NCBI RefSeq assembly: GCF_035222485.1
Contig: NC_085921.1
Location: 3,472,001 to 3,536,000, forward strand
Direction: 5' to 3'
Origin: Podospora pseudoanserina
Lineage: Eukaryota > Ascomycota > Sordariomycetes > Sordariales > Podosporaceae
Length of the DNA stretch: 64,000 bases
Below, piece after piece: positions 1 through 11,064 of the stretch. The stretch's first letter is position 1. Every line of letters begins with the position of its first letter. The translations under genes were made by a program, and so were the position numbers. A model generated the notes under the pieces. That model was not told the DNA's origin. It ran no database searches and saw only the letters and a list, made by a program, of their open reading frames with translations.

Positions 1-2480
1 CATTTGGCCTTGGCTTTCACTGGTGAGGTGTAAGGAGAAGAGATCACCGATAACCTTGTAATCTCATGTTCCTCCTTCTCCAGCCTCGCCATTTCTACTT
101 TCTGCGCGTCTGCAACCTTGATAGCCAGATCGAAAATGTCCAGCATGCAGTCCCGAATAGGCTGCAATTTGGCACCATGGCATGCTTCATGGATGATTCT
201 GTTCACAAAGTTGGCATGGGCTTTGATCATGTCGTCCACATCCCCCGCATCTCCCAAGTTAGCTCTTAGTTTTGCTGTGTTAGGAGCCAGCACGAGTGTC
301 GTCAAGTAGGTAAGGATGGCGTCGCAGAACCAGAGGAGTTTCGTTCGCAGCATGTAGTATTGCCCCATTGGACCCGTCGCAGCCAGGCTTCCTCGGGGGT
401 GGAAATTCTTAACTGGATGCTTCAAGACATGTATCGCTCTGCGGACCTGCAGCAAAAAGGTGAATATCGTCTGATATCCCCGTATTGACTCCTCTGTGAC
501 TACAATCTGCACTGGCCAGTTCAGACGACACCCAAGACGGATAGCGGGAAGGTTGACTCGAACAGAGCTCCGGCCAGCAATGGCACTGTGAACAACGGTA
601 CGAGGATCGATTTCGGCAAAGATGCGGTAGTTGTCGATAGATGCCGAGAAAGCCTCCTGAGCAATCTCGGTCAATGTAAAACGATCTTTCCAGCTGCTGC
701 TAAAGTTGTCGAGGTGTCTGAAGACAGCCGAGGCCAAGGCGTCGGATTTGGAGCCGTCCGACATGAGGTATACTTCTTCAAGCATGTCTAGACTCTGGAG
801 CAGTCCATAAGAGTTGTAGAGTAGCTCTTGAAGAGTGGCCGCTGCAGTGTGGTGCTTGCTCTGGATCCAAGCATCAAAGGCGGCGCTGAAGAGCTCCGAA
901 AAGGGGGCGAACTCCAGGTGGTCTGGGCAAACAGTAGCAAAGTCCATCTTGGGTTCGTCTGTTGCTCGGTATTTGCTGGCGGCCGCATGTCGCTTCATGT
1001 TTTTCAACACCACAATACTTTTGCCCGCAGTGAATATTCTGTGGATAGCAGGTTTGAGAAAACGCGGTGCGTGCAGGTGGCCTTCTGGGGAGCGCAGCAT
1101 GTTGAACTGTCCCTTCCAAATATGAGGCAACGGAAGCTTGGTAGAGGACTCCGACACAAAAAATGTTCGGTCCCCGGGCAGAAGTCTTCCTTCTTCCATC
1201 CACAGGCGAATTGGCTTGAGATAGACCTGAAAACAGTCGAGAAATAAACCACCTAAAAGATGGTAGGTGTCCCGGTGCGCTTGGAGCTGAGCCATCCCCA
1301 CCGCATCGTATAGTAGCTCAAGATATCTGAAGCCATGAGTGCTGCTTTCCTCCTGAAGCTGGCGGATGATATCCGAGAGCGCATAGAGTGGTTTCAGAAT
1401 CGGCTGCACTTCGGTCAAGATGCCCACCAAGCTCACCACCATATCCTCCTTAATCGCAACATATCTGCCTTGAATTCTCGCCAACTTTCCGTCGAGCGAG
1501 GTCAGGGCCTTTTGTAGAGAACTCTCAAAGACCTGCAAGAGAGGCGACTGTGCTTTCCTTTTGGAAAAGGTTCGTAAAGGTGCGAGCTTACGACCGCACT
1601 CAGCAAAGGAGTTAAAGAGAGCGGTTGATGCTTCCGTTGAAATCCCCTGGAGCTGGTAGAGCGGATTTGGGCTACAGTCTGCATCGAAAAAGGTTGTCGG
1701 TAAGCCACTAAGCATAAACAACACCTCTCGGAGCAACTGCAATGTTGATATGGTCACTTTTTCAGGCTGTTCTCCTCCATTTTTTGTTGAAGCGTCTCGC
1801 CATGACAGTGCTTCCCTGACTTGTTGCAGCAGCTCTTCTCCTTGGGGTTTGAACGCACTGTCCAATGCTGTGCGTGGTGCTCTGTCGTCTACCGAGGAAG
1901 CTGATGTGAGTGATTCAACGGAAGCGACCGTTCTGAGGTCGGCGACCTCTTCGTCGTCACTTGAATCTGGGGCGTGGCGGTTGAAGAGCCAAATGTCTCG
2001 TTCCTGTACCCAACCATCTTCTCTGGCAATGTCTTTCCATGTTAACTTTGGTGGGGGTATTTCCTCGGGTTCAATGAGCGCGTCAAGCGCAGTGAGGTCA
2101 GTCTTTTGAGCCGGCTGGTCGGCGAGCTCGAGGAGAAAGTGGAAGACATCAGGCGTAAATTTGTTGTGGTGCGGTTCCAGTGCCTCGAGTCGCTTGCGAA
2201 AAGCATCTGCAAGTGCATCCCTTCCAACGACACGGAAACGTTCCTCCAGGCCCTTGAGTCTGTCTTCGACCTCAAACTGATTGGTCCTAAGATAAGTATG
2301 GTTGCGAAGAAGACGGAGAACAGCCTCCCGAAAAATATCTCGGGTCTCTTGATCAGACTTATGTCGTGTTAGTCAAACTGAGGATCACAGCCAAGCCTTG
2401 GTGGAACTTACTTCGGGAATCCCAACGATGGCGTCCACCAGTTCATCGGTCGAGGCCCCCAGTTGCGCGAGAAAAGCCAT
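1..2480 (-). CDS. Gamma-tubulin complex component GCP5-like (Spc97/Spc98 family), 3' end outside window
   Basis: Predicted subunit of the gamma-tubulin ring complex, which nucleates microtubules at spindle pole bodies. The start ATG is at 2480-2478; exon 1 (2480-2412) encodes MAFLAQLGASTDELVDAIVG and three more residues. A 54-nt intron (GTAAGT donor, CTAAC branch, TAAG acceptor) leads to exon 2, open from 2357 to the window edge without a stop. About 808 residues are visible, so little is likely missing. The segment TYLRTNQFEVEDRLKGLEER, near residue 45, is typical of the N-terminal domain of fungal GCP5 proteins, and the spaced WKDIARED and later alpha-helical stretches fit the Spc97/Spc98 fold. 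The ring complex also contains GCP2, GCP3, GCP4 and GCP6; GCP5 is preferred over GCP6 or GCP4 by N-terminal likeness from memory, not by a search. It is divergent from the mannosyltransferase gene to its right. Confidence 0.82.
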
Positions 2481-3238
2481 GCTGGTCTTGTCTCCCTAAG
2501 CGGAGCATTCTGCCAACACGGATTTCAAAAACCCAGATGCCGCCTCAAGGTCAAGGGGTGGATGCAGGCTCCGCGCTGGTTCACTGTCCGGGGATGTTTT
2601 GTTGTTTTAAGCTTTCTTGGGTGGGACGCGAAACGGGAGACCACTTTACGCGGTACCCTAGTTACATGCTGAAGTGGTTTGGGAATAACCGACACGAGAT
2701 GCTGCAACACCACACCTTGTGTTCCAAGTCCACACGAGGTAACGTGATGGAAAAGAGACCAGAGGCTCTCCAATGCGAGGCTTGTGATGTTTATATCTTT
2801 TTCGACTCAAAAGAGAGTTAAAAATCGTCAACTGGTCAAAGTCTTCCAGAAGACTTGAAGAACCCTACGCACGGGCCACGAAGATAAGAGCTGATCGTTG
2901 CTTATCGCTGACATCAAACCGCCTGCCGCCCCTTTTCGTGAATTTTTCGGCCCGCATTTGGTTCCACTGCGCTGGGCGCTGCTTTAATTGCCATCCACCC
3001 AGTCCAACGTGCCGAAGGGACCAGCCAACGGCTGATTTGAACGACGCAGCTCGGGTTTGGCGTCACAACCATCAACCAACAAAAGACACACTCGACCGAC
3101 GCTTCAAACACGCCGTCACGACCATTTTGACCTTTCTAACACCGAAATTACATCACAGGCTCCAAGGCCGTATTCACCAGCAGTTGACACCGATACGAGA
3201 ACCCCACGACATACCGACCCCTCGGCGGATTCGCAAGG
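2481..3238. promoter_or_regulatory. Divergent intergenic region between GCP5 and the mannosyltransferase
   Basis: No convincing coding sequence. The open frames crossing it run into the flanking genes in the wrong frame. It must hold the promoters and 5' UTRs of both divergent genes. I see no clear TATA box. Confidence 0.5.
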
Positions 3239-4541
3239 ATGGCCATTGCTCGCCCCGTAAGGGTCCTGGGCTTTGCGGCCGTGGTGATGTGGTTCTTCTT
3301 CATCTGGCAGGTCCTGAAGCCGACATCACCACCAAAACACAAGGCCAAAGAGATCATCAAGTCATTCGAACGAGATCCAAACCTAGACCGTACGCCAACC
3401 CCATTTCCGATACACCATGGCATCGCGCGCTGACACTGCTATCAAACAGCAACGGGAGAGCCAGAAGGCATTTTAGTTCACGCATCCGAGGAATATGCAC
3501 CCGGCCCCGCGGGCACCGCCCGAATCAATGCCACCCTACTTGCCCTCGTACGAAATGAGGAGCTCAACGACATGCTCTCCTCCATGCGCGACCTCGAAAG
3601 AACATGGAACCACAAGTTCAACTACCCCTGGACCTTCTTCAACGATGTCCCTTTCACCGAAGAATTCAAGAAGAAGACGCAAGCTCTTACCAAAGCAGAA
3701 TGCCGCTACGAACTCATCCCGAAGGAACACTGGGCTGTCCCCGAATGGATCAACATGGACCTCTATAAGGAATCCACCCAGATTCTCAAAGAAAAGAAGG
3801 TCCAATACGCCGACATGATTTCCTACCACCAAATGTGCCGCTGGAACAGTGGCCTCTTCTATCACCACCCTGCTTTGGCCAATACGCAGTACTACTGGCG
3901 CGTGGAGCCCAAGGTTCACTTCTTCTGTGATGTCGACTATGACGTCTTCCGCTACATGCAGGACAACAACAAGACCTACGGCTTCACCATCAATCTTTAT
4001 GATTCTCCCGACTCGATCCCTACTCTGTGGCCCGAGACCCTGAAATTCATTGCCGAGCACCCCGAGTATGTTCACGAAAACAACGCCATGGACTGGCTGA
4101 CGGATAAGGTCCGCCGGCCAGACCATAACAAGAAGGCTAATGGATACTCGACTTGCCACTTCTGGTCGAACTTTGAGATTGCCGACATGAGCTTCTGGAG
4201 GAGCAAGGCGTATGAGGATTACTTCAACCACCTGGACCGGACTGGAAATTTCTTCTACGAGAGATGGGGTGATGCGCCGGTGCATAGCATTGGACTGGGA
4301 TTGTTTGAGGATAAGAGCAGGATCCACTGGTATGTTGTCACTCTAATGGTTTTTGTGGGATATACGCTGACGAGTGACCGACAGGTTCCGCGATATCGGA
4401 TACCAACATATCCCCTTCTTCAACTGCCCCAACTCGCCCAAGTGCAAGGGCTGTGTGACGGGTCGCTTCACGGACGGAGAGTCGTTCTTGTATAGAGAGG
4501 ACTGCCGACCAAACTGGTTCAAGTTTGTCAGTCAAGGGTGA
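3239..4541 (+). CDS. Kre2/Mnt1-type alpha-1,2-mannosyltransferase (GT15)
   Basis: Golgi type II membrane enzyme that transfers mannose from GDP-mannose to O- and N-linked glycans of cell-wall and secreted proteins. Exons are 3239-3389, 3450-4329 and 4385-4541, giving 395 residues, the usual family length. Introns are 60 nt (GTACGC donor, CTGAC branch) and 55 nt (GTATGT donor). The N-terminus has a short cytosolic piece and one membrane anchor (VLGFAAVVMWFFFIWQVL, residues 9-26). The lumenal domain has the GT15 signatures YPWTFFNDVPF, CRWNSGLFYHHPAL, YYWRVEPKVHFFCDVDYD and GYSTCHFWSNFEIADMSFW. The last exon adds FRDIGYQHIPFFNCP and CRPNWFKF, the conserved C-terminus. Codon choice becomes G-rich in the last third. 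The exact paralog (KRE2, KTR1 or another) cannot be told from sequence alone. Confidence 0.93.
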
Positions 4542-4957
4542 TGAGCCTGACGATAACGTGGCTGCACTGTATACATTTTGATCATCGAGATCCTTGGCTT
4601 CTCTGGGACGGGGGTTTTATTTTGGATTATGACTATAATCATGCACTCACACGCCACACAGGGGAAGGCATTTGGGAAAGACTGAGCGACAAAACAGGTG
4701 TCTGGCGCAAGCGGGGATTTTGACTGGTTTATTGGCTATTCTAATGAGGCTGTTACATATACATACTACGCAAAAGGGGGGTAACGTTAGGAGTGGAAGG
4801 GAGGCTACACGGTTTGGTGTAGAGGGCAACAAAGAATTATGCAAGAAGTAAATGCATACAGCATGCTGTGTGAGAGAGGGGCTTCACTGTTCATGCTTTA
4901 CTAGGTTAAATAGAAGAAAAGAAGATGCGACAACCAAACCTGGCTAATGACGTCTCT
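4542..4957. other. Convergent 3' intergenic region
   Basis: Lies between the stop codons of the mannosyltransferase (plus) and MORG1 (minus). I see no gene; presumably both 3' UTRs and polyadenylation sites. Confidence 0.5.
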
Positions 4958-6359
4958 CTAGAGCTCGCCATACACGTTGACCACCCCACTGGTACCCCCA
5001 ACACAGAACTGGTTCCCAAAACCCCCTTCCTTCCACGCGATACAACTAACCACATTCTTCCTCGCCTTTTCTTTCCCATCTCTCCCGATAGTAACCTTTT
5101 TGTTACTGGCATCACCACCCCAAGGCACCGTCACCGTGGCGACCAGCTTTCCAGTGAGCAAATCCCACGCCCAAATCTTGCCCTCCTCCTGACTGGTTGT
5201 TCCCGTCACCCCCGCCGCCTCGGAAGTGAGCTCATCCCCCGCAACAACATACCTCTCCTTCCCACCAAGACAACTCTGCACTCTTAATTCAGTGTTTTTC
5301 CAACCCGGGTGCTCGTACGTCTTTAAGCAAGTCCCATCCCGGCGATCAAACAGCCGCATCTTGCTGTCCAACCCCCCCACCAGCACCGTTTTTCCATCTT
5401 TAGACAAACTCAAGCTCGTGACCGGCGTGCCAATGACATCTGTGGTACATCGTCCCATACGAATGTCATAACTCCTCACTCTGCCGTCTACGCTCCCGGT
5501 TATGACCTCTGGGTTCCCATTTTGGGGGACAGCAAGAGAAGTGATCGCGTCCTTGGCGTCGCTCAGTACTTGGACAGGTTTGTTGCTGTTGGATTTGACG
5601 TCCCAGATTCGGACGGTTGTGTCGTGGCCGCCGGATATGACGAGGCTGTCGTCGTGGCCGGAGAAGAGGACTGCGTTTACGCGGCCGGTGTGGGAGTGGG
5701 CTGTGGAGGCTGAGCCGAGGCGGCGGAGGGGGAGGGCGGTGGTTACGTCCCAGAGGAAGACGGTGCGGTCGCCGCCGGAGGAGGCGAAGCGGTCGTTGAG
5801 GGAGGAGACGCTTAGGGAGAGGACTTCGTAGGTGTGGGCGCCGGTGTAGGTTTGGATAAGGCGGCCGGTGGGGGGTGAGTTGGGGAGGGGGGAGGGGGTG
5901 GTGGAGGTGGGGTTGTAGAGGCGGATGGAGCGGTCGGAGGAGCCGGTTAGGATGTAGGTTGAGGGTGGGGAGGAGTAGGTTAGGGCGTGGATGGGGCCTG
6001 GTGAGGGGGTCAGTAAGTGGTTTCTTCAAGGGGAGGCGGGTCATGGTCGTTGTGAATGTCTCTGTCTGTCTAATCGGCGTGTTGGCGGGTATTCGTGAAG
6101 GGGATGAGGGAGAATCAGCATTGAATATGGGGGGGATGAGTGGCCCTAAGACAGCGATGATCTCAAACTGTTCATCGTGGACAGTCAGATAGCTCAAGGC
6201 TTGAAGTGGGGCTCAGCTCATGTAAGCCCATAGGGAGATGCAGTCAAGGGGGATCAATGTTGTGTGTAAGTACACAGAAGGGTGTCATCAAAAGATGATT
6301 TGTTACCTACCATTGGACCCGACAAGCTGGGCTACAGGCCGTGTGGGAAATTCAGACAT
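4958..6359 (-). CDS. WD40 scaffold protein, MORG1/WDR83 family
   Basis: WD40 propeller protein. The family acts as a MAPK-module scaffold in animals and associates with spliceosomes. Exon 1 (6359-6311) encodes MSEFPTRPVAQLVGSN; exon 2 (5997-4958) begins GPIHALTYSS. Total 362 residues. The join uses donor GTAGGT, branch TACTGAC and acceptor CAG; the 313-nt intron is long for this locus. Repeats can be followed by their ends: TGSSDRSIRLYNP, SSGGDRTVFLWDV, SGGHDTTVRIWDV, TGSVDGRVRSYDI, VGGLDSKMRLFDR, a longer insert-bearing blade ending GKIWAWDL, and a last blade CVGGTSGVVNVYG. An ATG at 6044 inside the intron opens another frame and looks like a start, but it is out of frame with the WD repeats. 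Exon 1 matches the usual family N-terminus, so I prefer it. Confidence 0.85.
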
Positions 6360-7482
6360 ATTTCTTGATATCCAGATGTTCTTCAGTCCCTTGGCGTGAA
6401 CCTCCACCACCAGTCGCCCCCCAAGCCGCTATCACTCCCTCCGAAGCGCAAACCAAATGATGTGTAATACTAAAGAAGCTGCCACTTTTGTTTGATAAAA
6501 AATATGCTGGTGTGGTATCCAACCAAGGGCGCCGTTCTCTTCGGTATGTTGACCTGGTTTGGGTTTAGTGATGATACGATTGAGCAGGCCTTGCACGCGA
6601 TTACAGAGCTTTCGTTTGTAAACACATCCGGAGCGGTATAGACGGGTTTGTAATCATCAGCCGGATGACTATTGCAGAGACAGTTTACCGAATGGGTGGG
6701 TGAGATGGTGGTGTGTGTGATACAAGTCGTCAACATGTGAGGTCGTTGTGGGACCCCCACTTTTCTGTGAACTGAGCGCGGTTAAAAGTGGGGCCGTTCA
6801 GCTCTCTTTGGCCCGTGAGATTTCGGAATTCGGAGGTCAACGGCAGTGTACTACACTAAGTATTTGCTGTGGTCAGACAAGTCCCGTCCCTTGTCAGATC
6901 CTAATTGGACTTGGGGCCAATCATTCTATCGAATACATCAACTTGCAATTGAGAGCTAGCCAACTCTAGTGTCAGCTATGCAGCGCTTATCATTGATAAT
7001 AACTCGACTTCAGCCTGCTCAAACCTATGACTTCCAATTCCCTATAAACCTGGAAGTCCTTGCATCAGAAATTGAGAAAGGGAAAGGACGATCAGCTTGT
7101 TTGTCTCTTTCCAATCTCTGGGAAGGAACTCTCCGGATGGGACATGTCCCGGTCGGTACCTCCACTTTCAAAGGATCAGATTTAGAAACCCCCCTCCGAG
7201 TGGGTGAATTTACGATGAGGTGATACCCAACAGATCAATCAAGTACCACCCCTTTCTTGGCTTTCTGCTGATATGCATTCTGCGTGTTCCGTGCATGGCG
7301 CATACATCTCAGGCATACCGCTGTGGGTCTTTCCACTGGCATCTATCAACCGGCACCGGTCCTATGATCCTATCAGCAGAGTCTGTCAAGAACATAACAT
7401 GCAACAGCATGGCACACTCTCTACTAGCGTAAATACAACACGGTGACACAACCTTATCGCTCCCCTACTATTGATCATCTAT

Positions 7483-7670
7483 TTACATATACTTCCACTT
7501 CTTGGCTTTCTTGGTCCTTTTGCCCTCCAAATTGTCCGATCCTGGGATTTCTGCATCATCCATACTTCCTATCTGGGTAGGTACACCGTCAGATTCTGTC
7601 ACCGCCTCGAACTTGTTACTGACATTTTTTTCTCTTCAGGGGCGTCAATGTCACCCCACGACTGCCCTGC
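7483..7670 (-). pseudogene. Possible relic of a protein C-terminus
   Basis: On the minus strand a short open stretch reads like the end of a charged protein, with SNKFEAVTESDGVPTQIGSM and a tail ending KRTKKAKKWKYM, then TAA at 7485-7483. Upstream the reading changes frame at a run of seven A and then loses coding character within about 60 bases. I do not recognise the parent protein. It could be a gene remnant, a last exon whose upstream exons I failed to find, or chance. Confidence 0.25.
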
Positions 7671-8281
7671 TACCGTGATCCTTCACTACAGTCAAAACAA
7701 GCCGCCGCTAGTGGAGGCTAGCGCCTGCCCACCAACCCACGATGTCGCAGAGCAGACCACCTAAGACCGCAAGCGAACAGTCTCGCCCGCTTTCCACCCG
7801 CTAGCTATGGGCCTAAATGTAACGGCAAACCGTTGCTCAGCACTAAGGCCCGTTGTACATTATCATCGCAACAGGCAGCAAGATACCAGCCAGTCGGCTT
7901 TGACGTTTGTGGCTGTAGCCATGATGCGATTTGACAAGACGATGACAACCGCATTTTTCACCTTAACCGAGTATGCCATAAACACTAGTTTGGTAGCTAA
8001 GTGTCCTTATCGGTTTCGCCTCAAAGATACCTCGCAGTCTCGGCACTTACAACGCCCCTGCATTACATGCTTTGAATTCCTGACTTGTCTCAAACCGAGG
8101 TCTACGCTCTATTACTCGCAGGAATAAACCATCCGTCAGTCATGCATCTTGAGACAGACGCACAGAATCGAAGATCGACTCCTGCAGCGATGAGAAGCCC
8201 CTGTCTATTCCCAACCAAACTATCAGGATTCAGGGGTGTGCTTCCTGCTTATTTCCCGACTCATGGGATGCTTCCCGGTTG

Positions 8282-8288
8282 TATATAA
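8282..8288 (+). promoter_or_regulatory. TATA box of the HAD/terpene cyclase gene
   Basis: TATATAA about 134 nt before the predicted start codon at 8422, a reasonable distance for a fungal TATA promoter with a short 5' UTR. Confidence 0.45.
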
Positions 8289-8421
8289 GATGGCTTGAGC
8301 AGCGTTGCTCTGGAATGCTGTTTGTCGCATGACAACTCTGCTTGGTTGATTTGCTTTCTCCCAAATCATCGTTCTGGTCTGACATAATCACCTCTATCTA
8401 CGCTGCCGTGTCTCCTATACA

Positions 8422-10111
8422 ATGGCTCGCCAATATGACAACATCATATTTGACTTGGGCGATGTGTTATTCCATTGGGATGCAAGCACTGTTACTGCCC
8501 TTCCAAAGAAAACCATTCGCGCCATGATGAATACCACCATCTGGCTAGACTATGAGCGGGGCTTCTTGTCGCCGGGGCAGGCACACAAGGTATGTAGATT
8601 GTCTTTCACCCTCAAGATACATGAACAATGTTAACTCCGGACCTCAGCTGTTGGCTACCGAGCTACAGACCACACCAGAGCTAGTGGCCGAGTCACTTGA
8701 GCAAGCTCAGTTGACACTCCGCCCTGATGCTGAGATGACAGATCTGATCCTGAAGCTCGCAGCAGCACGCACAAGATCGGGGCAAGCCAAGGTTAGGATT
8801 CTTGGTCTCTCGAATATTGCCAAAGACCACTTCATCGGCATTCAAAAGATCCAATTCCCGTGGCATCTCTTTGATCGCATCTTTACTTCCTGCGACACGG
8901 GAATGCGCAAGCCAGACTTGTGCATCTACCAGCACCTGATCAAGGAGACTGGGATCGACCCTGCTCGGACTATTTTCCTTGATGACCGTGTTGAGAACAT
9001 TTTTGCGGCTCGTAGTCTCGGTTTGAGAGGCGAGGTGGTCGGTCGTCTGGGACCCGAAAGGTCGCAGTTAGTTCGTCTTCTTACGAACCTCTTACTGCCA
9101 GACGACACTATAATTCGCGCCGAGGGGTTCTTGAGGTCCCGAGCGGGTAACCATCTCTCTGAGTTCGAAGGGAAGGACGTGTCTTTCCGCGACAACTTTT
9201 CGCAGCTTCTTCTATGGGAGCTCACGGGAATGGAAGAGCTTGTGTATCTCACCTGGCCAAGCCGTCCATCACCTGAGGTATCTTCAGCTTCGTCACCGGT
9301 CGATACCATTTCCAATCCAGACTCCGCCGTGGAGCTACTCCTAGACGAGAGCCCCTCTAGCTCGTCCCCAAAAGTTAAACCCGCCACCACCTCGTCCCCA
9401 TTCTGGAATTACTTCTCCTCCCAACCAGTCCTCACAACCAACACGTTCCCCGCCGACGCAGATACCACGTCAATCGCTTACCTCAGCCTGCCAGAACAGC
9501 ACCTCTCTTCGGTGGTGCCGCCATCAGAAGCCATGGCCGCCATGGCAGCCAACACGAGCGCCGATGGTATCATCCAGGTCTACTTTAGCTCTTCCCGTCC
9601 GCACACCTGCCCTGTAGTCTGCGTTAATGTCCTTCGGTTCTTTAACAAGTTTTCTTCTACTCCCGTTGAAACCGACGATCGCCTCAAGCCCACTGTTGAC
9701 TTTGTCATCAACTCGCTTGCAAACAGGGCGTATGTTCACGGCAGCAGATACTACGTCCCAGAGGCGTTTTTGTATTTTGCTGCGCTGTTCTACAATGAGT
9801 GCAAGGGGAGTTCACCTGGTTTGTGGGGGAGGTTGGATGAGCATATGAATGGGGCTTTGTTGGAAAGGTTGAGGGTGTCGGCTGCGGGGAATGCGGCTGC
9901 GCTGGCGATGAGGGTGAGGGCTTGCCAGGTTGTTGGGTTGGGGAGGGAGGTGGCGAGGGGGGATTTTGAGGAACTGTTGGGGTTGCAAAGGGGGGAGGAT
10001 GGGGGGTGGCCGGCAGGGTGGTTTTGCAGGATGGGAAGGACGGGGGATTCGATTGGGAATAGGGGGTTGACTACGGGGATGGTTTGGAGGGTTTTGAGGG
10101 ATTGGTCGTGA
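8422..10111 (+). CDS. Bifunctional HAD phosphatase-class II terpene cyclase (AstC / drimenol-synthase-like)
   Basis: Predicted to cyclise farnesyl diphosphate to a drimane-type diphosphate and perhaps hydrolyse it to the alcohol. Exons 8422-8589 and 8648-10111; 543 residues; one 58-nt intron with GTATGT donor. The N-terminal HAD domain (about 1-220) shows IIFDLGDVLF (D11), ILGLSNIAKDHF, the KPD of motif III and FLDDRVENIF, whose DDRVE (168-172) fits the DDxxE reported for bacterial drimenol synthase. The C-terminal half carries DADTT (326-330), the DxDTT general-acid motif of class II terpene cyclases, and a QW-like LQRGEDGGWP near residue 500 followed by GNRGLTTGMVW, typical of a terpene cyclase beta domain. 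The linker (about 225-310) is Ser/Pro rich. No P450, transporter or other pathway gene lies beside it. The last 300 nt are unusually G-rich. Product identity is inference. Confidence 0.82.
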
Positions 10112-10945
10112 TTTTGGAGGACAGAGGCTCCAGTTGGGTGGGGGAAGTTGGACTTGTGAGTAGGGGGTAAGTAAACAATGATGGAGGCGTTGGCTGGGGA
10201 ACGTGAGAAGGGGCTTCAACGAGGCACATCAAACTGTTTATATTGAAAGAGAATTTAGAGAAAATGATTTTTCCATCCATATTTCATTCTTTTCGAATGA
10301 TATACATAATTCCATGGTGTTTCCATGTCTTGTACCTATGAGGAAGCCCAATTTAAAGTGTTTGTATTGCTACAGGTAAGCTCAGTAATGACGCTTTTGG
10401 GCTGTGTACCACCTATGTGCTCCCAATCAAACTGCATAGGTACCTTAGATAGTCACGCAAAAACTCTCGCGCTGCATGATCTCACAATGCTCTTCTTTTT
10501 CACGACAAATATTCCCTGATAACCCATACCGCCACCTATCAATTTCAGCAGTCACGCCTTCTATCACCAACAATATGCCCACCAAAATCTTCTCCATCTC
10601 TGCCCTTATAGGCATGGCCATATCAGCAGCCAACCCGCCAGATCCCTCACGCGAGTTCGAACTGCTCCAAGCCCGCCAACCAGAAGAAGCGCCCAAACTG
10701 GCCAAGTCAGGAACAGGGATGAAAAGTTGCGTTAGGAAGGTATCTGGATCGTGCCTTGAAGCTGTAGCCACAAGTATCCCCATTAGCTATGGCAGTATCA
10801 AATAAAAGAGAACGAATGAATCCTCCAGCCAGGCTATACTGCTTTGTGGCTGCTAATTGTGCATCCTCGGGTGTCTAAGGTAGATACTGATGGTGAATGC
10901 CAAGACTTGGTGTTGGGGTCATGTGGAGCTCAAAAATGAGCAAAA
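10112..10945. other. Intergenic region right of the terpene cyclase
   Basis: Contains only the doubtful small secreted-protein frame at 10575-10805. Otherwise nothing recognisable. Confidence 0.4.
10575..10805 (+). CDS. Possible small secreted peptide (76 aa)
   Basis: ATG at 10575 follows a CACCAACAAT context and opens a 76-residue frame ending at TAA 10805. The first 18 residues (MPTKIFSISALIGMAISA) look like a signal peptide with an Ala-x-Ala-like cut site, then a proline- and charge-rich stretch and two cysteines (KSCVRKVSGSC). There is no recognised domain, no intron and no homolog I know. It may be the 5' part of a gene or chance. Low confidence. Confidence 0.27.
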   Translation: MPTKIFSISALIGMAISAANPPDPSREFELLQARQPEEAPKLAKSGTGMKSCVRKVSGSCLEAVATSIPISYGSIK

Positions 10946-11064
10946 ACATACAACACCAGGGATTCCCCAGTGGTCACCCACCTGAGTACTAGTCTGGCCC
11001 TTGGCAGCTTATCTAGGGGAGAGCGGACGGGATCCCGAGTTTTCTGCCAGGTATGGTCGTATGT
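10946..11064 (-). rRNA. 5S ribosomal RNA, copy 1
   Basis: The minus strand begins ACATACGACCATACCTGG and ends GGTGTTGTATGT, then TTTTT, a Pol III terminator. The sequence has the internal promoter region and terminal-stem pairing of Pezizomycotina 5S RNA (ACATACGACC at the 5' end, GTTGTATGT at the 3' end). It is 119 nt and identical to the copy at 54468-54586. Outside the gene only a short upstream block is shared (AGCCAT about 8-13 nt before the 5' end). Single scattered 5S genes are normal for filamentous ascomycetes. Confidence 0.95.

Larger units (their letters stand above)
6360..8421. other. Gene-poor intergenic region with one coding relic
   Basis: Two kilobases with only short, unrelated open frames. 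The exception is a coding-like stretch at 7483-7670 on the minus strand, listed separately. The right end holds the promoter of the terpene cyclase gene. Confidence 0.5.

Noticed and set aside
3536-4327. 263-codon minus-strand frame opposite the mannosyltransferase
   Set aside because: Antisense shadow of a strongly biased exon; no domain.
5466-6197. Open frame of 243 codons on the minus strand through the MORG1 gene
   Set aside because: Arg/Pro-rich shadow of the WD40 frame; it starts at TTG and has no family pattern.
6360-8421. CRISPR array, Polinton or LTR element in the gene-poor stretch
   Set aside because: No repeat-spacer pattern, no long terminal repeats, no capsid or polymerase motifs seen.
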